Shown piece by piece: positions 42,801 to 50,115 of a stretch of 64,000 nt of DNA (its first letter is position 1; the number at the start of each line of letters is the position of its first letter). This DNA comes from Rhodopirellula baltica SH 1 (GTDB lineage: Bacteria > Planctomycetota > Planctomycetia > Pirellulales > Pirellulaceae): positions 248,001 to 312,000 of the forward strand of contig NC_005027.1 of the NCBI RefSeq assembly GCF_000196115.1, read 5' to 3'. The notes beneath the pieces were generated by a model. The model made no database searches. It had not been told where the DNA came from and worked only from the letters and a program-made list of their open reading frames with translations. A program made the position numbers and the translations under genes.

Positions 42801-44309
42801 GAACTCGTTTCCGGCGGTTGATCCGTCGATTGCGTTCGCTTCCCCGTTTGGATCGGCGTCGACTTTGAAACGCCAGAATCCCTGACGGAACCCTTGTTGG
42901 CGTTCACCGTTGATGACCGGGCGAGATGCGTTGTAACCCTGCATCCCCCAAATCCAATTGTCCAATCCGTAACGGAAATTGCTGACGCCACCGTGAGTGT
43001 CACCCAACGCCCAACCGGTGATCAGGGTTTGGCGGAAGTCCGCTTTGTCGTCGCCATCGATGTCCTTCAGATAAACCGTCTCTTGACCGTCCTGAACGAG
43101 GACGCCACCGCGGTAGCAAACCAACGTCGTGGGAATACTGAGTTCCTCGGCGAACACAGTGAACTTGTCAGCCACGCCGTCTTGGTCGGTGTCTTCGCAA
43201 ATTCGAATGCGGTCTCGGCCTTTACCCTTGGGTTGCAATTCGTTGGGGTAATCCATCGTTTCGCAGATCCACAAACGCCCGCGTTCGTCCCAGGTCATCG
43301 CGATGGGCTTGCCACCGATGCCACCTTGCGAGTTGCTTTCGGGGCCGCCTTCGGAAGCCCACAATTCCATGTGCAATCCCTTCGGATTGACATAGCGTTT
43401 GATCGATTCTTCCGGTGGCAGCGGATCCTGCATCAGCGTTTTCAGTTCGCCTTGTTCGCCCCACTTTTTGCCCGCGGTGTAGTTCGGAATTTTGGCCCCG
43501 ACATCCGTGAACGTGAATGGCTTGTCACCCTCGGGCAGCGATGTCATTTCGGGCACCGGGAACGCGGCCGCATCGGCGAACTCGCCGGCTTGTTGTGGAT
43601 CTTTCTTCGCCACCCAGCGAATGCCACGTTCGACCAAGTTTAGAAATCCGGGATTGGTCCACGTTCGGCTGTCATGTCCCCAAGCGGTGTAGAAGACGCG
43701 CCCTTTGCCTTGGTCACGAACCCAAGTCCATGGTTCTCGTCCGTTGGAATCGACGCGGTATTCCAAGACCGTTCGGTTCGCTTCGTTGTGCAGATGATGA
43801 ACGTAGGTTTCATCCCAACTTTCGAATCCGCTGTAACCCTTCATCACTTCGTGATTGGGCTTGTCAGGTGTCGTTCGGAAAACGCCCGTTCCGTGACGCT
43901 GGAATTGCGCTCCCATCAAAGCAACGATTTCTGAATTGTTGCGGAAGCAATACGTTGCGCAGTGCAGCGGCACAAACCCGCCGCCTTCTTCGACATACTG
44001 CAACAACGCGTCGGCTTGCGGTTTCGCGATCTCATCGATGTTGGCGTACAACACCAATGCGTCATATTGGTTCAGCTTCTCCAAACTCAGCATCGACATG
44101 TCATCGGTGTAAGTCAGATCGATGCCGTTGCGCTGCATCACAGGCTGTAGCTCATCAAACCGAGGCTTGGGTTGATGGTGCCCGTTGTCACCCAAGAACA
44201 GCACGTTGAGTCGTTGCTGGTCAGCGGCGGATGCGTTCACGGCATGCCACGCCGAGGTAGACGTCCAAGTCGCGAGGAAAGCGAACGCGATAAGCAAGGT
44301 GTTCTTCAT
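39813..44309 (-). CDS. ThuA domain + Pirellula-type dehydrogenase + cytochrome c fusion
   Basis: A 1498-residue exported protein. Start chosen at ATG 44309, which opens a signal peptide (KNTLLIAFAFLATWTSTSAW); the frame is open 59 codons further. A ThuA domain covers about residues 30-240 (FLGDNGHHQPKPRFDELQPV, then GGGFVPLHCATYCFRN, then VFYTAWGHDSRTW). The putative membrane-bound dehydrogenase/beta-propeller domain of the Pirellula type runs from about 310 to 720. HEAT-like repeats fill about 750-1150. A cytochrome c module with CANCHRHSGEGADVGPDLTG lies near residue 1188, and a C-terminal beta domain near 1350-1498. ThuA domains are linked to disaccharide use, so a periplasmic sugar-oxidising role is plausible but unproven. 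It converges with the XylR-like gene. Confidence 0.88.
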   Translation of the reverse strand: MKNTLLIAFAFLATWTSTSAWHAVNASAADQQRLNVLFLGDNGHHQPKPRFDELQPVMQRNGIDLTYTDDMSMLSLEKLNQYDALVLYANIDEIAKPQADALLQYVEEGGGFVPLHCATYCFRNNSEIVALMGAQFQRHGTGVFRTTPDKPNHEVMKGYSGFESWDETYVHHLHNEANRTVLEYRVDSNGREPWTWVRDQGKGRVFYTAWGHDSRTWTNPGFLNLVERGIRWVAKKDPQQAGEFADAAAFPVPEMTSLPEGDKPFTFTDVGAKIPNYTAGKKWGEQGELKTLMQDPLPPEESIKRYVNPKGLHMELWASEGGPESNSQGGIGGKPIAMTWDERGRLWICETMDYPNELQPKGKGRDRIRICEDTDQDGVADKFTVFAEELSIPTTLVCYRGGVLVQDGQETVYLKDIDGDDKADFRQTLITGWALGDTHGGVSNFRYGLDNWIWGMQGYNASRPVINGERQQGFRQGFWRFKVDADPNGEANAIDGSTAGNEFSDHTLRVEKVEFMRATDNNTWGLGFTEEGLVFGSTANRNPSNFLPIPNRYYEQVRGWSPQTLRMISDTHLFDPITPNIRQVDQHGGYTAAAGHGIYTARQYPQAWWNRTAFVCGPTGHLVGTFVLTPDGAGFKSTSPFNLVASDDEWAAPIMAETGPDGFVWVLDWYNYIIQHNPTPHGFETGKGNAYETDLRDKKYGRVYRLVTDGDASKTVSVPSLSSDDVPGLLAVLKHSAMPVRSQAQRLLVELGQIDDATVSSLLELIADQEQDAIGLTPGAIHALWTLDGLGMVGNGNATIDAAVREALQHPSAGVRRSAVKVLGSSEEDIQHLIESGVLSDSNAQVQLAALLKLAEPTTPTTDMVVSALVQSMKSLGDDRWLLDAWTSATAMHAGGTLPAVLASAPERDLSRSIRGRLNVISEHFARSQPEAESLQGLIQSVAKTATGNASGVLEGLAKGWPKDHSVELPEAAESQLVALFDHVSVDQQSQLVQLSEKWGTDALTEKVAELAEQLLELVQDDSLSDRDRISSARQLVAMQPTDDDVVFDLLESIGPQTSPAATAGILDALKSSRSEELGGALIEQTAASTPSVRGSIIRVLLSRPNTTLELIDSIEAGELRMSDLSLDQRQALSNHPDKAIKQRAEKLLKSSGGVPTANRVALLHEWLPVAHAKGNATLGAQVFKKHCANCHRHSGEGADVGPDLTGMAVHPKEELLTHILDPNQSVEGNFRTFAVLTTEGQVFTGMLGGESRTSIELIDAQAKRHTILREEIEQLNASSQSLMPEGFESQIKKEEMTNLLEFLTARGKYTPLSFSGIATAVSTKGMFSNGDNGPDQIIFSDWGPKKHNGVPFTLVDPQDGRVPNVILLHGPQGSKPPSMPKQVPIVCNASASAIHILGAVSGWGFPFGSEGSHTATIRLNYADGQVEDHKLLNGVHFADYIRRVDVPESEFAFDVRGQQVRYLKLTPKRQEPLETIELIKGDDSSSPIFVAITVESP

Positions 44310-44698
44310 AAGGTTGGGACGACAACAAATGCCGTGATACGAAGTGTTCGGAAGGAGATCGACGCCGAATCTTCCATGACGACCGCGCGGAACAGAGCGG
44401 TCAAAGCGGCGGAGTGAGCCATTGTGATGCAAACAACGACTTGATGCTAAACATAGCCACGCGAGCAACAATGAGAAATCACGCACGCCGCATGTGAAAT
44501 TTCACCCGGCCGTGCGATCGTCCAATGCAAAGACGGCCAAACGAGGCGACCCATAGAAGACCGCTGTCACTGGGTCAGCATAACACCAGAGCTTCGCGGC
44601 GAAGCCGCAACCTTCCGGAGGATTGGCTTGTTAGAACACCGGAATGGGTCACCAAAGCAATCCTCATTCGGCCTCGACGGTTTTGCAAACGCTTTGGA
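44310..44698. other. Intergenic region upstream of the ThuA fusion
   Basis: Lies between two minus-strand genes. It holds a small perfect hairpin (GCTTCGC/GCGAAGC, 44591-44605), close to the end of the upstream binding-protein gene, but no T run follows. No gene seen. Confidence 0.35.
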
Positions 44699-45757
44699 TC
44701 AGTTGGCGAACAGATCCGCCAAGGTTTTCGCCCAAGCGTCCCAATCCTCCGCGGCAGCTTCAAAATCAACTCGCATCCAACGTACCGGTTCGCTCGGCAA
44801 AACCGCTGGAGGGAACTTGCTCTCTTTGCTAATCGGCAACTGACTGCTTCGCCCCATCGCCAGTCGATCTTCAATTTCAGGAGTCATCAAAAAGTCAGCG
44901 AGCTTTCCGGCCGCGACTGGATGTGGAGCGTCCTTGAGGATTGCCAACGTGTTTGGGATTCGAAGCGTTCCGGGTTGCTCCGGTTGTTGATCGGGATAAA
45001 TGATCTCGACTGGATACCCCAACTCCTCTTCGATAATCGCGTCATCGGTGTCGGTCAGTCCCCAAGCCACCTTGCCAGCCGAAACGGCCTGCGCCACTTG
45101 TTTGTTGCCTGACAACACCACCGCGTTGCTGTGGATGCTTTGCAATAACTCCAACGTCTTCTCTCTACCCATGATGTCTCGGAGGACCGCGAAGTGGGTC
45201 GCCGTGGTTCCGAACAACGGTCGAGCCATGGCGCAGTTCTGGGCCCACTTAGGATCCGCCAATTCGTTCACGCGATTTGGACGAGCGTCCGCATCGGGCA
45301 GCATGTCTGTGTTGACCAGCAACACGCGAGCCCGTGCCGCAAACCCGCACCAAGTCCCATCGCTGGCGACCATGTCTTGCGGCCAAGTCGAAGGCACCTG
45401 CCAATCATGAGGCTCGAGAATGCCAAGCTTCTGCAAACGCACGGTGTGCATGATTTCGTTGTTCCAAAACAGATCGCATCTTGGTGCGTCCGCTTCGGCG
45501 ATCAATTGGTTCGCCAAACCCACTGTCTTGGTGGATTCGATGTCGAACTTTCCGATCACGCCCACTTCATTCTCGGTCGATCGCTCAAACGCCGCCAAAA
45601 TTGGAGCCGCGAAGTCCTCGTCGAGAGCCGAATACACGACGACGTCCGATTCGCTACGAGACACACAACCGGAACAAAACGATAGCCAGACGGCGACGAA
45701 AACGAGTTGCAGGGCGGAAAACGAAGCGACGGGAACGCAGACAGTTTTCAATGACAC
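44699..45757 (-). CDS. Iron(III)-type substrate-binding lipoprotein (FbpA-like)
   Basis: A 352-residue ABC-transporter binding protein. The N-terminus is a lipoprotein signal (FVAVWLSFCSGC, with the acylated Cys near residue 31). The mature part follows the FbpA/AfuA pattern: VVVYSALDEDFAAPILAAFE, DLFWNNEIMHTVRL, DGTWCGFAARARVLLVNTD, GLTDTDDAI and PNTLAILKDAPHPVAAGKLADFL. Ligand could be ferric iron or a similar small anion or metal complex. No permease or ATPase gene is next to it, which is unusual. Its start is only 23 bp from the divergent peptidase gene. Confidence 0.85.
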   Translation of the reverse strand: MSLKTVCVPVASFSALQLVFVAVWLSFCSGCVSRSESDVVVYSALDEDFAAPILAAFERSTENEVGVIGKFDIESTKTVGLANQLIAEADAPRCDLFWNNEIMHTVRLQKLGILEPHDWQVPSTWPQDMVASDGTWCGFAARARVLLVNTDMLPDADARPNRVNELADPKWAQNCAMARPLFGTTATHFAVLRDIMGREKTLELLQSIHSNAVVLSGNKQVAQAVSAGKVAWGLTDTDDAIIEEELGYPVEIIYPDQQPEQPGTLRIPNTLAILKDAPHPVAAGKLADFLMTPEIEDRLAMGRSSQLPISKESKFPPAVLPSEPVRWMRVDFEAAAEDWDAWAKTLADLFAN

Positions 45758-45780
45758 GTGAAGCCGAGTACGCTGGAGGA

Positions 45781-47241
45781 ATGATGGACAAGCGTTTGCA
45801 ATCTCAATTATGGCGTGTGCTGCTCGCGATGGCGATCGGTGGGATCGTTTCGTTGACGACCGACTCGGTCTCGGCGGATGAAAACAACTTCGACGAAACC
45901 GGGTTGCTGACGCGAGAAGGTCAGCACCTGCGACTGACCAGCGACGTCAACGATGCCTTGCTGCTGAACGATTTGGTTCAGTCCTTCGACGATTCGGTGC
46001 CGCAGTGGTTGGCTTTTTGGGGTGTGCCTGAATCTCGGACCGCGAATTGGAAGATACAAGGTTACCTGATGAGGAACGTCGACACGTTTCGCAAATCAGG
46101 AGCACTTCCCGACTTTGTGCCACGATTTGACCACGGCTACTCTTCCCCACACACGATCTGGATCCGCCACCAAGACACGACGTACTACAACCGACACTTG
46201 ATTTTGCATGAAGGCATTCATTCGCTCGCGTTCGAATTGTTCGGTGCCGGTGGCCCAAGCTGGTACATGGAAGGCACCGCCGAATTGCTGGCACTGCACC
46301 GCGATCGCGTTCCCACGCCATCCAAGCAACCACGATCGGAATTGTCACTGAACACATCCGTGCTGGCACAATCGATGGATCCATTCACCATCAATCAGCT
46401 GCCACGCAACCGTTTGGACACTCCGGGATGGGGCCGTTACAAAATTATTGCCCAACACCGAGAGGCGGGCACATTGCCCACTCTCAAATCCGTTCTCAAA
46501 CTGCCGACCGAACTGAACGGAGAAGTCGAAGCATACACGTGGTGCTGGGCCGCATCGTCGCTGTTCACACAATCACCGGAATCCAACGCTGCGTTTTTAA
46601 AAGCGGCTCGCAAAGGTTCAGATCAAAGCGAAGCGTTCACGTCTGAGTTCTATCGTGATGTCGCGGAACAGTGGCCCGTTTTGTCGGCGCGTTGGCGATT
46701 GATGATGAACGACCTCGACTATGGATTTGATTGGTCGCGGCATCGAGTGGAGCTATCCACGTCCGATCCCCGTGCCAGTGGTGCTTCGATCCAAATGAAT
46801 GTGACGCCAGATCAGTCCTGGCAATCGGTTGGCGTGTGGTTTCCCAAAGGAGCCCGCCTGCGTTTCGCGGCCGAAGGACGAGTCCACGTCACGTCTGATT
46901 GGATCAGTGAACCCGCGGGCATCACGCTGGAATACAACCGCGGCAATCCACTTGGACAACTGCAAGTCTGCGTGCTTCCAATCGCAACACCGGCCGGAGC
47001 AACGATCCCTGGTTTGGACATTCAGCCGGTCATCACGCGAGCTGATGTGGCAAGATTCAAATCCAACACGTCGGATGATTCCACCAATGACTCGGCGCCG
47101 ATGACGGGAGCGAATGTGATTTCGCTCACCGAACCTTCGTGGGTCTTATTAAGAATCAACCTGCCCGCCGGTCACTCTCCGATCGAGACGACCGCCAACG
47201 CCCAAGAAGCCTACCAAGTCCAAATCATCCCAAGTCGGTGA
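45781..47241 (+). CDS. Secreted HExxH metallopeptidase-like protein
   Basis: A 486-residue protein. GGAGGA directly precedes ATG 45781 and a second ATG at 45784; upstream in-frame ATG 45751 is also possible. A signal peptide follows (QLWRVLLAMAIGGIVSLTTDSVSAD). The zinc motif is HEGIH at residues 143-147, with a downstream WYMEGTAEL that would supply the third ligand (Glu 164), the gluzincin pattern of the peptidase MA clan. The C-terminal half is beta-rich and may bind substrate. Substrate unknown. Confidence 0.75.
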   Translation: MMDKRLQSQLWRVLLAMAIGGIVSLTTDSVSADENNFDETGLLTREGQHLRLTSDVNDALLLNDLVQSFDDSVPQWLAFWGVPESRTANWKIQGYLMRNVDTFRKSGALPDFVPRFDHGYSSPHTIWIRHQDTTYYNRHLILHEGIHSLAFELFGAGGPSWYMEGTAELLALHRDRVPTPSKQPRSELSLNTSVLAQSMDPFTINQLPRNRLDTPGWGRYKIIAQHREAGTLPTLKSVLKLPTELNGEVEAYTWCWAASSLFTQSPESNAAFLKAARKGSDQSEAFTSEFYRDVAEQWPVLSARWRLMMNDLDYGFDWSRHRVELSTSDPRASGASIQMNVTPDQSWQSVGVWFPKGARLRFAAEGRVHVTSDWISEPAGITLEYNRGNPLGQLQVCVLPIATPAGATIPGLDIQPVITRADVARFKSNTSDDSTNDSAPMTGANVISLTEPSWVLLRINLPAGHSPIETTANAQEAYQVQIIPSR

Positions 47242-47262
47242 CAGAGCTTCTTGCTCATGAGC

Positions 47263-47288
47263 CGTAGCCGGATTCGCCAAGAATTCGG
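47263..47288 (+). repeat. Dispersed 26-bp repeat, copy 2
   Basis: Identical to 5556-5581. It stands in inverted orientation to the two following degenerate copies, so the 47.26-47.37 kb segment can fold back on itself. Confidence 0.8.
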
Positions 47289-47304
47289 ACGATCACCATC
47301 TCGT

Positions 47305-47374
47305 ACATCTGAATTCTGGCGAATCCAGCTACGATGTGCACATCTGAATTCTTGCGAATCCAGCCACGATGTGT
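47305..47374 (+). repeat. Two tandem 35-bp repeat units
   Basis: Units 47305-47339 and 47340-47374 differ at only a few bases. Each starts with ACATC and ends with GATGTG, so each is itself a short palindrome, and each contains an inverted, degenerate copy of the 26-bp element (core GCGAATCCAG). Confidence 0.8.
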
Positions 47375-47499
47375 CGGTAGGCCATGTCTCACATGGCACC
47401 CCAGCCGATGCTTTGGAACAAAGCGAGGCGTCATCGCCCCGACTCGTCTCACCACCCAATTCGCAATTTGCAACGTCCAATTTGCAATTCCCCCGTCGC

Positions 47500-48240
47500 T
47501 CACTGAGCCGCGATCGTCACGCTATCGAGCAACCGTCGCATCTCCGCGACCGCTTCGCGCATCCCAACCATTACCGATCGACTGACGATGCTGTGTCCGA
47601 TGTTCAGCTCCGCCATCCCATCGATCGCCGCAACAGGTCGGACATTGACGTAATTCAATCCGTGCCCAGCGTGCAAACGCATGCCGGCATCACGGATCAT
47701 CTTGCCGGTATCCGCCAATCGACGCAGTTCGTGCTGTACCGCGGCACCTCTTGCCAACGCATATGGCCCCGTGTGCAACTCCACCGCATCGACTTGCAAC
47801 TTCGCCGCCGCTTCGATTTGATTGGGTTCCGGGTCCAGGAACAGACTGGTCGCAATTCCGGCGTCCTTCAGCATTTGAATCGCATCGGCGATGCGGCCTG
47901 AGTCGCCGGCGACGTCCAAGCCACCTTCGGTTGTCACTTCTTCGCGACTCTCGGGAACCAACAGTGCCCAATCCGGTTGCACGCGGCAACAGATCGCCAA
48001 GACATCCGCGGCGCAAGCCAACTCAAAATTCGTTCGCACTTGAACCGTCTGCACGAACAGCTCCACGTCACGATCGGAGATATGTCGTCGATCTTCGCGA
48101 AGGTGAAACGTAATGCCATCCGCTCCCCCCTGTTCCGCCAGCGACGCCGCGGTGATTGGATCCGGTTCCTGCCCTCGACGAGCTTGTCGAAGGGTGGCGA
48201 CGTGATCGACGTTGACGCCGAGATCAATGAAGTGCGGCAT
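47500..48240 (-). CDS. pdxJ: Pyridoxine 5'-phosphate synthase
   Basis: A TIM-barrel enzyme of vitamin B6 synthesis, condensing 1-deoxyxylulose 5-phosphate with 3-amino-2-oxopropyl phosphate to pyridoxine 5'-phosphate in the cytoplasm. About 246 residues from ATG 48240, the usual family length; the frame stays open 15 codons further. Landmarks: LGVNVDHVATLRQARRG at the start, the active-site GITFHLREDRRHI, VELHTGPYA, and the phosphate-binding HAGHGLNYVNV. It stands alone, separated from eboE by a miniature repeat. Confidence 0.95.
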   Translation of the reverse strand: MPHFIDLGVNVDHVATLRQARRGQEPDPITAASLAEQGGADGITFHLREDRRHISDRDVELFVQTVQVRTNFELACAADVLAICCRVQPDWALLVPESREEVTTEGGLDVAGDSGRIADAIQMLKDAGIATSLFLDPEPNQIEAAAKLQVDAVELHTGPYALARGAAVQHELRRLADTGKMIRDAGMRLHAGHGLNYVNVRPVAAIDGMAELNIGHSIVSRSVMVGMREAVAEMRRLLDSVTIAAQ

Positions 48241-48334
48241 GTGCGGCAGAAAAAATGAAGTGGAGGAAAGGGTTGTCGCCATCAATCGGACATCGAACGT
48301 TCAGCCGATGGGCGCTAGCCGAATGGTGTTAGCC

Positions 48335-48478
48335 GAATGGCACTTACTTCACCCTCCCTCAGGGAGGGTCGGCCCGCTTAGGGCCGGGGAGGGCGAACCT
48401 AAAACCCGGTGTGTAGCCCTCCCCTCGCTTCGCTCGGCCCTCCCAGGGGGAGGGTGAATTGGTAAAGTAAGTGCCATT
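48335..48478. mobile_element. MITE-like element with terminal inverted repeats
   Basis: Left end AATGGCACTTACTT(C) and right end AAGTAAGTGCCATT are inverted repeats, continued by CACCCTCCC and GGGAGGGTG; the right arm carries a short insertion (AATTGGTA). The interior is GC-rich with further GGGAGGG/CCCTCCC pairs. It has no gene and fills most of the gap between eboE and pdxJ. Outside it, at 48302-48319, sits a motif AGCCGATGGGCGCTAGCC that recurs in inverted form near 58855. Confidence 0.75.
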
Positions 48479-48508
48479 GGGCGTTAGCCCACGGTCACCG
48501 AATACGAT

Positions 48509-49921
48509 CTAGTTGTTCGAAGACATCTCGCTTAAGACATCGTGCAACCAAATAAGTTCGGACGCAATGTCACCGGCCAAGTCACTTCGTCCGGCTGATT
48601 CAGGCATCACCGACCAAGCGTAGGTTTCGACTTCCAAGTGCCCGGTGAATTGAAGCGGTTGCCGACGCTTCGATGCATCCGTCAGTTCCATGATGCTCTT
48701 CAGCGTGTCCAGCACATCGCTTCGTGTGGTTTGCAGGTGCCCAAATTGTTCGGCAAAAATTGGCACGTGAAAATGAATCATCCAACGTTTGTCAGCCGCA
48801 TAACGACTTGGATTGGCATCCAAATCCGCCAGCACAGCGGGCAAGTCTTCCTCCAAGACAAACTTCCCTGATGCCGTCACTCGGCCGGTTTGATGAAGGT
48901 AACGATCTTCCGCGAACGATCGCAATTGTGTCAGGGTTGCTTCGCGATCGGTGTCCGCGATTCGGCTCCAATCGACCACGATCGCACTGCTGATTTGAAT
49001 TTTGCCCACAACGATCCCGGCTTTGGCATACGCTGCCAACACATCGTGCTGCGATTCACCCATCACAGCGGAATGGCAAACGTCGTGACAAACACCGATG
49101 TAACGACGGTGAGTCGCATCAGGCAATTGTTTGTCAAACCAATCGATCACCTTGGCCGCGGTGTCCAGAATGCATCCTGGTTCGGGTTCAATCGCCAACA
49201 CGATTCGTTTGCCCGTGCGATCTTCCAATCGTCGTAGATCTTCGGCCATGCGTCGCAGGTTGGTTCCCGCATGATGCAACTGGTCATCGGTCACGCTGAC
49301 TCGGTTACCGTCTTCGTCGGTCCTTTGAGGCCAACCGATCGGCAGCGTGCTGATGGTGCCCAAATTCGTATCGGCCGGCAGAATCTCAGCCAAGATCTTC
49401 GCCAAATCTCGGGTGTAGATAATTCGTTCGTCTTCCCACCAAGTCGGTGAGTACACCGCGTGCTTGACCACGTCTTGATGAAAATTGTCGTGCGGGAATC
49501 CGTTGAACGTGTAGGCGAGCAAGCGTGCTTGTTTCATCGCTGACGTCAACGGTTTCAGTCCGTTGCGTCGCAGGTCCGCGGTCGCTTCGGCGGACAACCA
49601 CAAACCAATCCCCAATGGCGGTGCGGTACTGACGATGGTCGCGAAATTCTTTCCCGTTTGAACCTTTGGCGAACCGTTCTCGTCGGAGTACTGCGAATTC
49701 AAGATACGACGCCGAACTTCTGCGGAAATGTTCAGCAGATTATTCGTCACGCCCTCGACATCAGCTCCCGCGTGAATGTTGGTGCAATACCCCACCGTCC
49801 ATCGGATCGACGAGTCGGAATCGTTGGAACGTTCCGCTCCTTTGGCGCCGTCCACCGCTTTGTCATGTGACTTTTCGATGACCGCTGTGACGTCGGGAAA
49901 ACCGGTGGGCGTTGATGTCAT
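48509..49921 (-). CDS. eboE: EboE-like metabolite-traffic protein, TIM barrel
   Basis: A 470-residue protein of the xylose-isomerase-like TIM-barrel type, matching the EboE family: WTVGYCTNIHAGADVEGVTN near residue 42, PPLGIGLWLSAEATADL, YTFNGFPHDNFHQDVVKHAVY, GTISTLPIGWP, VLAIEPEPGCILDT and YIGVCHDVCHSAVM. The Ebo pathway was described for moving precursors of scytonemin-like and related metabolites to the periplasm. No other ebo gene is visible in the window, so this may be a separate use of the protein. An N-terminal extension of about 40 polar residues precedes the domain. Confidence 0.8.
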   Translation of the reverse strand: MTSTPTGFPDVTAVIEKSHDKAVDGAKGAERSNDSDSSIRWTVGYCTNIHAGADVEGVTNNLLNISAEVRRRILNSQYSDENGSPKVQTGKNFATIVSTAPPLGIGLWLSAEATADLRRNGLKPLTSAMKQARLLAYTFNGFPHDNFHQDVVKHAVYSPTWWEDERIIYTRDLAKILAEILPADTNLGTISTLPIGWPQRTDEDGNRVSVTDDQLHHAGTNLRRMAEDLRRLEDRTGKRIVLAIEPEPGCILDTAAKVIDWFDKQLPDATHRRYIGVCHDVCHSAVMGESQHDVLAAYAKAGIVVGKIQISSAIVVDWSRIADTDREATLTQLRSFAEDRYLHQTGRVTASGKFVLEEDLPAVLADLDANPSRYAADKRWMIHFHVPIFAEQFGHLQTTRSDVLDTLKSIMELTDASKRRQPLQFTGHLEVETYAWSVMPESAGRSDLAGDIASELIWLHDVLSEMSSNN

Positions 49922-50115
49922 GCTTGGTGAGTGTCCAGTTTGCGTCGAGATTTTGCGTCAGACTGTGCGGTTCGCTGGCGGGAAGGGTCATCCAACTCCA
50001 ATGACGAACTGTCCTGCAAAGGTTAAGCTGCGTGACAAGATTTGTCGCCCCAGGTCAACGCGGCGAGCGGGTCTTTTCACCCTTCCTTTTGCTACCATTT
50101 TGTCACGCCAACCGA

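Noticed and set aside
47305-47374. CRISPR array
   Set aside because: Only two adjacent palindromic units, no spacers and no cas genes nearby.
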